NCBI GenBank assembly: GCA_017456805.1
Contig: JAFTIQ010000020.1
Location: 1-64,000 of the forward strand
From: Lentisphaeria bacterium
GTDB taxonomy: Bacteria; Verrucomicrobiota; Lentisphaeria; Victivallales; UBA1829
Direction of reading: 5' to 3'
Length of the DNA: 64,000 nucleotides
In this document: in pieces, positions 19,564-27,400 of the stretch
Layout: every line of letters begins with the position of its first letter
How positions within the stretch are numbered: position 1 is the stretch's first letter
Notes under the pieces: model-generated
Told to the model about the DNA's origin: nothing
Databases searched by the model: none
What the model saw: the letters and a program-made list of their open reading frames with translations, nothing else
Position numbers and translations under genes: made by a program

Positions 19564-19836
19564 GAAATTTTTTTCAGAAAAAAACAATTTTTTTGAATGA
19601 AATTGATCCGGAGCAATAAAAATACTGTTATTTTTCAGGAGAATAAATTCTTGAAACAGGGAATTTGCCCTGACTCTGAGGGGTGGAACGGAAGAAAAAA
19701 GAAACAAGGAGTGGGAACCGGGAATCAACGGAGAGCTGTTCTTCGTGCCCCTGCGCAAACTCCATTCCCTCAGAACACTCCCTTTGCTTGTGCGCTCATC
19801 TCCGAGGTTCTGCCGGGAAATGCCCACGGGACACAA
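19564..19836. other. Intergenic stretch without a recognisable gene
   Basis: Together with the promoter this forms a 347-base gap. The left part is A/T-rich homopolymer runs; the right part (from about 19650) is GC-richer. Short frames exist on both strands but none has a convincing ribosome-binding site or recognisable protein sequence. Confidence 0.5.
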
Positions 19837-20289
19837 TCAGTCCTGAAGAGCTTCCAGAAGTCCGACACAACCGTCCAGGACATCGTTCCAGGTGGCACGG
19901 AAATCTCCGGTGTACCACGGATCAGCAACCTCGCCGGGACGATCTGTATAATCCATCAGTAAACGGACTTTTCCATCGGGATCCCCGCAAGTAAAACGTT
20001 CCATGTTCCGTAAATTCCAGCGGTCCATAGCGATCAGGAGATCGAACTCCTGATAATCTGCACGGGTCATTTGACGGGCATATTTTCCATTGCAGGAGAT
20101 CCCGTGTTTTGCCAGCATGTTCCGGGTGCCGGAATGAACCGGATTCCCCAGTTCTTCCGTACTCGTTGCCGCAGATTCAATGTAAAATTCATCCTCAAGA
20201 CCGGCTTTTTTCACCAGATCTTTCATGACGAATTCCGCCATTGGACTGCGGCAGATATTTCCGTGACAAACAAATAAAATCCGTGTCAT
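19837..20289 (-). CDS. Low-molecular-weight protein-tyrosine phosphatase
   Basis: The 150-residue protein begins ILFVCHGNICRSPMAE, which contains the C-X5-R catalytic P-loop (Cys8 to Arg14) of low-molecular-weight tyrosine phosphatases, and has the general-acid aspartate in VADPWYTGDF near residue 121. Length is typical. Members dephosphorylate bacterial tyrosine kinases or act on small phospho-compounds, often controlling exopolysaccharide production; no partner kinase is adjacent here. It follows gatB by 15 bases on the same strand, so the two are probably co-transcribed. Confidence 0.95.
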   Translation of the reverse strand: MTRILFVCHGNICRSPMAEFVMKDLVKKAGLEDEFYIESAATSTEELGNPVHSGTRNMLAKHGISCNGKYARQMTRADYQEFDLLIAMDRWNLRNMERFTCGDPDGKVRLLMDYTDRPGEVADPWYTGDFRATWNDVLDGCVGLLEALQD

Positions 20290-20304
20290 GAGAAAAACCT
20301 ATGC

Positions 20305-21753
20305 TCAGCGGGAAAGTTCTTCCTGCAGGAGTTTGATCACAGATTTGGGATTTGCCTTTCCGCGGCTGGCTTTCATCACCTGTCCCACAAAGAACTGAAG
20401 GACTGCGGTTTTCCCGTCTTTGAACTGCTGAACCTGATCCGGATTTGCGGCAATCGCCTGCTGGACAAATCCCAGGATCGCAGATTCATCGGAAACCTGA
20501 ACCAGACCTTTTTCCTTCACGATTTCGGCGGCGGTTTTTCCGTTTTCAAACATGTCTGCAAAGACTTCTTTGGCAATCTTTCCGTTGATTGCTCCGGAGT
20601 CGATCATATTGACCATTTCCCCGAGCATTTCGGGTTTGATCTTACATTCGCCGACCGTGATTTTTGCTTCGGAAAGCAGACGCAGCAGTTCGGAAATGAT
20701 CCAGTTTGCCACCAGTTTCGGAGCTTTGGAGGATTTCGCAGCAGCATCAAAATACTCGGAAATATCCTGTTCCAAAGTCAAAACATGAGCATCATAAGGA
20801 GTCAGAGAATAGTCATTGACGAACCGGTTCCGGCGGTCTTCGGGCAGTTCCGGAAGACTCTTGCGGATCGCTTCGATCTCTTCATCGGTGAAATGAACAG
20901 GGAGCAAATCCGGTTCCGGGAAGTAACGGTAATCATCAGCATTTTCTTTGGTACGCATCAGATAAGATTCCCGGGTATCATCGTTCCAGCCGCGGGTTTC
21001 CTGAACGATCCGTTCGCCGGATTCTTTCATGATGATCTGACGCTTGATTTCGTAAGCGATGGCACGATGGACAGCGGAAAAGCTGTTGAGGTTCTTCAAT
21101 TCCACTTTTGTTCCGAATGCGGTTTCGCCCACAGGACGGATGGAGATATTCACGTCACAGCGCATCTGACCTTTTTCCATGTCGCAGTTTCCGATTCCGC
21201 CGTACTGCATGATCTGTTTCAATGCGGTGAGATAAGCATAGGCTTCATCGGCGCTGCGCATATCGGGCTCACTGACGATTTCCAGCAGAGGCACGCCGGC
21301 ACGGTTGAAGTCAACCCCGGTTGAGGTTCCGAAATGAGTGGATTTTGCCACATCCTCTTCCAGATGGATACGGGTGAGACCGATATATTTATCCGGAAGT
21401 TCGTTTCCGGAAAATCCTTTTCCGCTGATGTGGATTTTTCCCTGAAGGCAGAAGGGCATATCATACTGAGTCAGCTGATAATTTTTCGGCATATCAGGAT
21501 AGAAATAGCTCTTGCGGTCAAATTTGCTCTTGTTGGGGATTCTGCATCCGCACATCAATCCGGCGGCAACAGCTTTCCGGATGGCTTCCTTGTTGGGGAC
21601 CGGCATAACTCCGGGATGTCCCATGCAAACCGGACAGACATTTGTATTGGGTTCTGCGCCGAATTCATTAGGGCAGGTACAGAACATTTTGGAGGCGGTA
21701 AGTACCTGACAATGCACTTCCAGCCCGATCACTGCTTCATATTGTGTACTCAT
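20305..21753 (-). CDS. gatB: Aspartyl/glutamyl-tRNA amidotransferase subunit B
   Basis: The product begins YEAVIGLEVHCQVLTASKMF, the GatB signature, followed by CTCPNEFGAEPNTNVCPVC with four zinc-type cysteines, SYFYPDMPKNYQLTQYD, and a C-terminal YqeY-like tail domain (ANPKSVIKLLQE). GatB is the kinase/transamidase subunit that binds mischarged Glu-tRNA(Gln) or Asp-tRNA(Asn). A longer frame from 21771 is possible, but AGGAGA is placed correctly for the ATG at 21753, giving 482 residues, the usual length. gatA and gatC are not adjacent, so the three subunits are encoded at separate loci in this organism. Confidence 0.96.
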   Translation of the reverse strand: MSTQYEAVIGLEVHCQVLTASKMFCTCPNEFGAEPNTNVCPVCMGHPGVMPVPNKEAIRKAVAAGLMCGCRIPNKSKFDRKSYFYPDMPKNYQLTQYDMPFCLQGKIHISGKGFSGNELPDKYIGLTRIHLEEDVAKSTHFGTSTGVDFNRAGVPLLEIVSEPDMRSADEAYAYLTALKQIMQYGGIGNCDMEKGQMRCDVNISIRPVGETAFGTKVELKNLNSFSAVHRAIAYEIKRQIIMKESGERIVQETRGWNDDTRESYLMRTKENADDYRYFPEPDLLPVHFTDEEIEAIRKSLPELPEDRRNRFVNDYSLTPYDAHVLTLEQDISEYFDAAAKSSKAPKLVANWIISELLRLLSEAKITVGECKIKPEMLGEMVNMIDSGAINGKIAKEVFADMFENGKTAAEIVKEKGLVQVSDESAILGFVQQAIAANPDQVQQFKDGKTAVLQFFVGQVMKASRGKANPKSVIKLLQEELSR

Positions 21754-21818
21754 ATTTGATGATCTCCTCATTCCGGTAAGATACAGCCTCTTCCGGTTTT
21801 TTCAAGCCGATTCCGCGA

Positions 21819-22847
21819 TTATATTTCAATCAATTCGTATTTTCTGCTGCCCAAGCCGATTTTTTCTCCATAGGCGAGCTGTTCCTGACCTTTGAATTTC
21901 TTCCCGGCACGCGCCGCAGCATCAAGACACGCCTGATCCACAGCCACAGGATCCGTCGAAGCAAAAATTCCGATATCCGGAATGCATGTCCGCATGGGAA
22001 GCGGTTCACAATCACAACCCCGCGTAACGTTCAATGCAAAGTTCAGATAAATATTTTTCTTTCCATGATGCGCCGCATACGCGTACTCCACCAGTTTTTC
22101 CCGGAAATTTCCGCCGCTGAACAGCATATTTTTCAATCCCTCCCAGGAGAGAATCGAAACTGCATGATGACGGCAAATGGAAAAACAGGCACCGCAGCCA
22201 ATGCATTTTGTGCGGTCGATCTCCGCTTTCTCCTTCGTGATGGTGATCGCTTTCACCTGACAGCGGGTGGCACAGAGTCCGCAATGTTTACAGAAAAGTT
22301 TGAAGATCTTCGGCTTCACGCTCAAGTGCATTGCCATTTTTCCGCCTTTTGCGGCACAGCCCATGGAAAGCTGCTTGACCGCGCCGCCAAATCCGGCAAG
22401 TTTATGTCCTTTGAAATGAGAACAGACCAGGATCTGTTCTGCCTCTGCCAGACCTTTTGCAACGGAACAGTGCTGAAAATGCTTCAACCCCACAGCTACA
22501 TCATCGGCTTCTTCCCCGTTTGCGCCATCTTCGATCACAACCGGAATCCGGGTAAAGCCGTGTGCGGCAGCCAGTTTCAGATGTTTTTCCCGGCTGAACC
22601 GTTCCCCTCCATAAAGCACACTGGTTTCGGAAAAACGGCAGTCCACGCCCTTCGACTGGAGAAAATCGATCAGTCCATCGTATGTTTCCGCTTTCAAATA
22701 GGTTTTGTTGCCCTTTTCACCGAAATGAACTTTCAGGGGGATCCGGGATGCAAGTTCCACATTCTCCCGATCCAAAACGGTTTGCAGCAGCCGGACGGAT
22801 GCCTCTTTGACACAGCCTCCGGCAGGGATGAAATAAACATTGGACAT
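21819..22847 (-). CDS. DUF362 protein with two 4Fe-4S clusters
   Basis: This 342-residue protein has the DUF362 layout: a conserved region with SHFKGHKLAGFGGAVKQLSMG, an inserted ferredoxin-like segment with two clusters (CKHCGLCATRCQVKAI and CIGCGACFSICRHHAV) and a C-terminal DIGIFASTDPVAVDQACLD. Family members are cytoplasmic iron-sulfur proteins of poorly defined function. A TTG frame begins at 22859, but GAGGTG positioned before the ATG at 22847 supports the shorter start. It overlaps or abuts the inositol-phosphatase gene upstream and is probably in the same operon as topA, DUF2059 and that enzyme. Confidence 0.92.
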   Translation of the reverse strand: MSNVYFIPAGGCVKEASVRLLQTVLDRENVELASRIPLKVHFGEKGNKTYLKAETYDGLIDFLQSKGVDCRFSETSVLYGGERFSREKHLKLAAAHGFTRIPVVIEDGANGEEADDVAVGLKHFQHCSVAKGLAEAEQILVCSHFKGHKLAGFGGAVKQLSMGCAAKGGKMAMHLSVKPKIFKLFCKHCGLCATRCQVKAITITKEKAEIDRTKCIGCGACFSICRHHAVSILSWEGLKNMLFSGGNFREKLVEYAYAAHHGKKNIYLNFALNVTRGCDCEPLPMRTCIPDIGIFASTDPVAVDQACLDAAARAGKKFKGQEQLAYGEKIGLGSRKYELIEI

Positions 22848-22855
22848 TCTGCACC

Positions 22856-23626
22856 TCAATATTTTTTTGTATATTCCAGCAAGCCCGGCATCAACCGGGG
22901 ATTGGATGCAACGATCCCTTTTGCAGGATAATCGGTTCCGCCATAATAATCCCGGACTTCCGCACCGGCTTCCCGGGCAATCAGAACACCTGCCGCCACA
23001 TCATAAAGATTCAAATCATATTCCCAATAGCCGTCATAAACACCATAGGCAATATTGCAGAGATCCAATGCGGCAGAACCGCACCGTTTGATATCCCGGA
23101 GATTCGGCACAAGCTCACTGAACAAAGCCAATCCATCATGTTTCACTTTGGTTCGCAAATAGGCAAATCCGGTGGAACATGCCGCATTTTCCAGTTTGTC
23201 ACAGGCGGAAACATGGATCGGAACATCATTCAAATATGCGCCCTTGCCTTTTTCCGCATAGAAAAGCTGATCCAGAGCAGGTGCATAGACTGCTCCCGCA
23301 ACGGTTTCCCCCTGCTTCTGAAACGCAATCGAAATGGCAAAGTAGACATGATGCTTCACAAAACTCTGAGTGCCGTCAATGGGATCGATCACCCAGCGGT
23401 ATTCTGCATCCAGATTCGTTTTTCCTGTCTCTTCTCCGAAAAACCCATGATCCGGAAACTTAGCGCGGACAGTGGAAATAATCAGCTGTTCCACCATACC
23501 ATCGGCGGTGGAAACCAAATCGGAAGCTGTTGCTTTGGAATGAACTTCATTGGGGCGGATCCCGTTGAAATATTCCATGGCAAGAGCCCCTGCCTTCCGT
23601 GCCAGAGAACAAATAAATTCCTTCAT
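22856..23626 (-). CDS. Inositol monophosphatase family protein
   Basis: The 256-residue protein contains the metal-binding motifs of the family: GEET near residue 69, WVIDPIDGTQSF near residue 83 and the C-terminal YDVAAGVLIAREAGA (the WDxAAG motif with Tyr for Trp). Such enzymes hydrolyse inositol-1-phosphate, fructose-1,6-bisphosphate, or 3-prime-phosphoadenosine phosphates depending on subfamily; the SFVKHHVYFAISIAF segment resembles the SuhB/IMPase group. The start codon overlaps the stop of the DUF2059 gene by four bases (ATGA), which indicates translational coupling. Confidence 0.93.
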   Translation of the reverse strand: MKEFICSLARKAGALAMEYFNGIRPNEVHSKATASDLVSTADGMVEQLIISTVRAKFPDHGFFGEETGKTNLDAEYRWVIDPIDGTQSFVKHHVYFAISIAFQKQGETVAGAVYAPALDQLFYAEKGKGAYLNDVPIHVSACDKLENAACSTGFAYLRTKVKHDGLALFSELVPNLRDIKRCGSAALDLCNIAYGVYDGYWEYDLNLYDVAAGVLIAREAGAEVRDYYGGTDYPAKGIVASNPRLMPGLLEYTKKY

Positions 23627-24093
23627 AAATCCAGCAATCCCTTCTCTTTCAATTCCTGCAGGAACTTCGGGACTTCCGCCTGCAGCCGTTTTTTGGAAAG
23701 TTCATTGGCTTCCAGAAGGATATTGGCAGAAACCTTCCGCATTTTCTGCCCTGTCGGGGTCCGGTAAAACCGGGTGATCTCCCGGATCTCTGCCACGGTG
23801 AAATGCTTCAGATAAATCTGAGCAAGTTCTTCTTTCAAGACTTCATATCCGGCACAGCGCATGTAGAACTGAGTCAGTTCCACAACACATTTTGCAAGTT
23901 CGGGCGTTTCTTTCAACTGATTCTGAATCATCACCATCAGGATATGATTCATCTGTTCCGGCATTCCCTGAGCTTCAAACATCTCATAGACAGCCTGAAC
24001 CTCCGGCGATGTTTTTTTGACCGGCTCTGCGGCACTCAATACAAACGCCGCAGAAAGCATCAGGATAAGAACGGATTTCATTGCAAAATTCAT
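23623..24093 (-). CDS. Exported DUF2059 protein
   Basis: A 156-residue protein with a signal peptide (VLILMLSAAFVLSAAEP) and a helical domain matching DUF2059, with the recognisable segment YLKHFTVAEIREITRFYRTPTGQKM. DUF2059 proteins are periplasmic and of unknown function. AGGTG lies before the ATG at 24093, three bases after the topA stop codon, so it is expressed together with topA. Confidence 0.85.
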   Translation of the reverse strand: MNFAMKSVLILMLSAAFVLSAAEPVKKTSPEVQAVYEMFEAQGMPEQMNHILMVMIQNQLKETPELAKCVVELTQFYMRCAGYEVLKEELAQIYLKHFTVAEIREITRFYRTPTGQKMRKVSANILLEANELSKKRLQAEVPKFLQELKEKGLLDL

Positions 24094-24096
24094 TTT

Positions 24097-26628
24097 TTAC
24101 ACCTGGATTCCATATTTTGCTGCAAGTTTCCGCAGAGCTTCCACCTGTTTGATACTCAAAACCTTACCGGATTTTTTCTGTTTCACGATGGATTGATAGA
24201 AATCCTTATCGTCGTACATCCGGCGTCCGCGTTTCACCGGTTCCGCCCATGCTGTGATCCTGCTCATTGCATCCAGCAGAAGATCCGCATCGGAGGGAGC
24301 TCCCGGCAATGCCGGAGCCGGAGCAGCTTCCGGAACACTTCCACCCAATTCCGCAGCGATTTCCGGAAATCCGGGGATCGATCCGCTGTAACGGGAGGCA
24401 AGTTTCACCAATGCCGCAACCTGTTTTTCTGACAATGTTTTTCCGGCATTGACCTGATCCTTCAGAGACGTAAAGAACTTCTTGTCGTCGTAAACCCGGG
24501 CTCCGCGTTTTTCCGGCGGATTGAACTCCACACGGTCCAGCGCATCGATCAAATCGCGCTGAGCCTGAGGCGGAGGCGGTGCATTTTCAGCCGCGACCCG
24601 GCGGGCTTCCGCTGCTTCCCGTTTCGCCTGGAGTTCCTCGGAACGAGCCTGTACCCGTTCCAGATCTTCCATGATCCCGTTCGCCGCACAGAACCGTTCA
24701 ATATCCCCAAGCTGAGAGGCATATTTCACAAGGAACGACATCAAAGCTTCCCACTGTTTGCCGGAAACAGCTTTCTTCTGTTTCTGGATCGATGTGAAAA
24801 ACTTTTTATCATCAAATGTTCGGGTGCCGCGTTTCTCGGGGGTATCCCATGTCTGGATCCCGGAAAGATAATTGATCAGAGCCTCTGCTTTGGAGGATTC
24901 CGGGGCCCCTTCCTGTTTGGCTTCGTTCAGCCAGCCGGAGAACTGATCGTAAAATTCCTGCATCATATTGGTCCACTGAACAGATCCTTCTTCCACCTGG
25001 TCCAGCTTGGTTTCCATGTCCGCAGTAAATCCGGTCTCCATCAGGACGGGGAGCGCACGAACCAGATAGTCATTGACTTTGAATCCGAGTTCTGTGGGAA
25101 TCAGCTTTCCTTTTTCTTTGTTCACATATTCCCGTTCCTGAATGGTATTGACGATCGTTGCATAGGTTGACGGGCGTCCGATCCCGTTGGATTCCAACTC
25201 CTTGATCAGAGTCGCTTCGGAAAAACGCGGGGGCGGTTCTGTGAACTTCTGATCGGCAAGAAGATCCGCAAGCGTACAGAGATAACCGGTTTTCAGTTTG
25301 CCAAGCACTTCCGGATTATCGCCATCCTCTTCCTGAGCCGCACCCTCTTCCTGAATATTGTACATCCGCAGGAAACCGGGGAATGTCGTGACCGTTGCAG
25401 TAGAACGGAAGGTGTAAGCATGACCGGCGGCACCTTCTGTTGAAACCGTGGTACGCAGCTGCTCAGCGGGAGCCATCTGACACGCAACAAAACGCTGCCA
25501 GATCAATTTATAAAGTTTATATTGTTTGGGATCCAGGAACTCTCTCAGAGATTCCGGGGTCCGGTTCACATCGGTGGGACGGATCGCTTCATGTGCCGCC
25601 TGAGCCGTGGATTTCGATTTGAAAAAGTTGGGCTTGGAAGGAACATATTCCGGACCGTAGTGGAACTGAATGAAATCCCGGCAGGCATTCCGCGCTTCAT
25701 CCGCGATATTGACCGCGTCGGTTCTCATGTAGGTGATCAACCCGGCAGTTCCGGATCCGATATCGATTCCTTCATAAAGCTGCTGGGCGATCCGCATGGT
25801 GGAACTGGCGGAAAAACCGAGCGCAGAACTTGCCGCCTGCTGAAGGGTACTCGTGATAAACGGAGGAGGAGCATATCTGCGCCGGGGCTGAGTATCGATA
25901 TCCGTCACTTTCCAATTCTGTACGGCACAGACATCCGTTGCGATCCTGTCTGCATCCGCTTTGGTATTCACCTCAAACTTATCTCCGTCGATCCGGAACA
26001 GCTTTGCGGCATAATCGCCCGCTGTGGAGGAGTGGAACATTGCATTGAAATTCCAATATTCTTTCGGAACAAACGCCAGGATCTCCCGTTCGCGTTCGCA
26101 GACGATCCGGAGGGCAACAGACTGCACCCGGCCTGCACTGATCCCCCGTTCGATCCGGGTCCAGAGCAGAGGACTTACCATATATCCTACGATCCGGTCG
26201 AGGACCCGGCGCGCCTGCTGGGCATCCACACGGTTCATATCAATTTCGCCGGGAGCCTGAAACGCTTTGGAAATCGCATTTTTCGTAATTTCATGGAATG
26301 CGACCCGGTGGAATTTTGCTTTTTTATTTGCCTTTGCCAGCACTTCATGCAAATGCCATGCGATCGCTTCCCCTTCCCGGTCAGGGTCAGGGGCAAGGTA
26401 AATTTCATCCACCTTCTTTGCGGTCTGCTTCAGGTCTGAGATATTTTTTCCGCGCGCCTTTGATTCCTCATAAAGCGGGGTGAAACCATGTTCGATATCC
26501 ACACCGAACACCCGTTCCGGCAAATCGCGGATATGCCCGTAAGATGCTTTGATAATATAATCCTTGCCAAGCATCTTTCCAATGGTCTTCGCTTTTGCAG
26601 GAGACTCCACTATTACTAACTTGCTCAT
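24097..26628 (-). CDS. topA: DNA topoisomerase I with three C-terminal repeats
   Basis: The 843-residue enzyme begins KLVIVESPAKAKTIGKMLG (TOPRIM) and has the acidic DPDREGEA motif and the catalytic tyrosine in LITYMRTDAVNI. The type IA core runs to about residue 570. It relaxes negatively supercoiled DNA. The tail is unusual: it lacks the Cys4 zinc ribbons of E. coli TopA and instead has three copies of a unit of about 55 residues (591-641, 700-750, 791-843) with the consensus PEKRGxRxYDDKKFFxS and LSxKQVxALxKLAxKY, separated by Ala/Pro/Glu linkers. The repeats are probably DNA-binding. The promoter region may include a TTGACA at 26726-26731. Confidence 0.96.
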   Translation of the reverse strand: MSKLVIVESPAKAKTIGKMLGKDYIIKASYGHIRDLPERVFGVDIEHGFTPLYEESKARGKNISDLKQTAKKVDEIYLAPDPDREGEAIAWHLHEVLAKANKKAKFHRVAFHEITKNAISKAFQAPGEIDMNRVDAQQARRVLDRIVGYMVSPLLWTRIERGISAGRVQSVALRIVCEREREILAFVPKEYWNFNAMFHSSTAGDYAAKLFRIDGDKFEVNTKADADRIATDVCAVQNWKVTDIDTQPRRRYAPPPFITSTLQQAASSALGFSASSTMRIAQQLYEGIDIGSGTAGLITYMRTDAVNIADEARNACRDFIQFHYGPEYVPSKPNFFKSKSTAQAAHEAIRPTDVNRTPESLREFLDPKQYKLYKLIWQRFVACQMAPAEQLRTTVSTEGAAGHAYTFRSTATVTTFPGFLRMYNIQEEGAAQEEDGDNPEVLGKLKTGYLCTLADLLADQKFTEPPPRFSEATLIKELESNGIGRPSTYATIVNTIQEREYVNKEKGKLIPTELGFKVNDYLVRALPVLMETGFTADMETKLDQVEEGSVQWTNMMQEFYDQFSGWLNEAKQEGAPESSKAEALINYLSGIQTWDTPEKRGTRTFDDKKFFTSIQKQKKAVSGKQWEALMSFLVKYASQLGDIERFCAANGIMEDLERVQARSEELQAKREAAEARRVAAENAPPPPQAQRDLIDALDRVEFNPPEKRGARVYDDKKFFTSLKDQVNAGKTLSEKQVAALVKLASRYSGSIPGFPEIAAELGGSVPEAAPAPALPGAPSDADLLLDAMSRITAWAEPVKRGRRMYDDKDFYQSIVKQKKSGKVLSIKQVEALRKLAAKYGIQV
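24100..24858 (-). repeat. Three protein-level repeats encoding the TopA tail
   Basis: Units at 24706-24858, 24379-24531 and 24100-24258 each encode a W/F-x-x-PxKRGxR-x-(Y/F)DDK-(K/D)F module ending in a KQ-x-x-AL helix. They are diverged at DNA level, so the duplication is old. Confidence 0.85.
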
Positions 26629-26762
26629 TCTTTCTACCTGTTGTTAAATCGTTCTGCGGGCGGCTGAAGAAACGGAAAGTCCCGCCCGTACGCATGTGTA
26701 TTACATTGCATCCGGAAGCGGGATTTGTCAAACGTTTTTTGAAAAAAAGTTTTCAGAGCGCC

Positions 26763-27383
26763 TTATTTTATATCAATCACCCCTGCCCAGGATGTTGCCA
26801 GTCTGGAACCTTCTTTGAATTCTTTGCTGGTGGGATTCATTTCAGAAAAGACAGCCACTTCTCCGCCGATCTTGATCTTATTGCTGCCCAGAGCTCCATT
26901 TTCAGGACGTTTGAATTCCAGCACATTGGAGCCGGAAGCACTGTAAACGATCCAGTAGCGGCGGCCCCAGGGATTCGCATAGAATCCGCCGGCATTCATA
27001 TATTCCGGAGGAAGTTCCAGAAACGCTGTCTTCTTCCGGTTTTGAGTTTTGAAATTGGCATCATCTTTTCCACCGCCGGGGAGAACACCGGAAAGAGAGA
27101 AGATGATTTTGTCATAATCATTCAGACTTCCGAAAGCTGCGGCACCATTTCCGGTACTGCCGCCGACCGGATCTGTAATGGAAGCAACGGGGAATTTGGA
27201 GTAAGCCATTTTATAGTTGCGCAAAGCCATGGCGATTGCATTTGCACCGGCAACAGCTTTATTTTCCACAGCACGTTCTCTGGACCGTGTAACCATCGGG
27301 AACAGGATTCCAGCCAGAATCCCGATAATCGCAATAACGGTCAGGACTTCGATCAAGGTGTAGTGTTGTTTCTGTTTTGACAT
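26763..27383 (-). CDS. Prepilin-like (pseudopilin) protein
   Basis: The 206-residue product starts MSKQKQHYTLIEVLTVIAI, a type IV prepilin N-terminus in which the residue before the aromatic/Tyr is His rather than the usual Gly, so cleavage by prepilin peptidase may be inefficient or occur differently. The hydrophobic helix VIAIIGILAGILFPMVTRSRE and the following amphipathic helix are typical of GspG-like pseudopilins; NPWGRRYWIVYS is a common GspG-type C-terminal element. It lies 17 bases downstream of the kinase gene, suggesting co-expression. No other type II secretion genes are in the window. Confidence 0.87.
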   Translation of the reverse strand: MSKQKQHYTLIEVLTVIAIIGILAGILFPMVTRSRERAVENKAVAGANAIAMALRNYKMAYSKFPVASITDPVGGSTGNGAAAFGSLNDYDKIIFSLSGVLPGGGKDDANFKTQNRKKTAFLELPPEYMNAGGFYANPWGRRYWIVYSASGSNVLEFKRPENGALGSNKIKIGGEVAVFSEMNPTSKEFKEGSRLATSWAGVIDIK

Positions 27384-27400
27384 AGCAGCCTCCTTATGAC

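Noticed and set aside
26640..26740. TTGACA at 26726-26731 as a full topA promoter
   Set aside because: No convincing -10 hexamer lies at 16-18 bases; I left it as a possible -35 element only.
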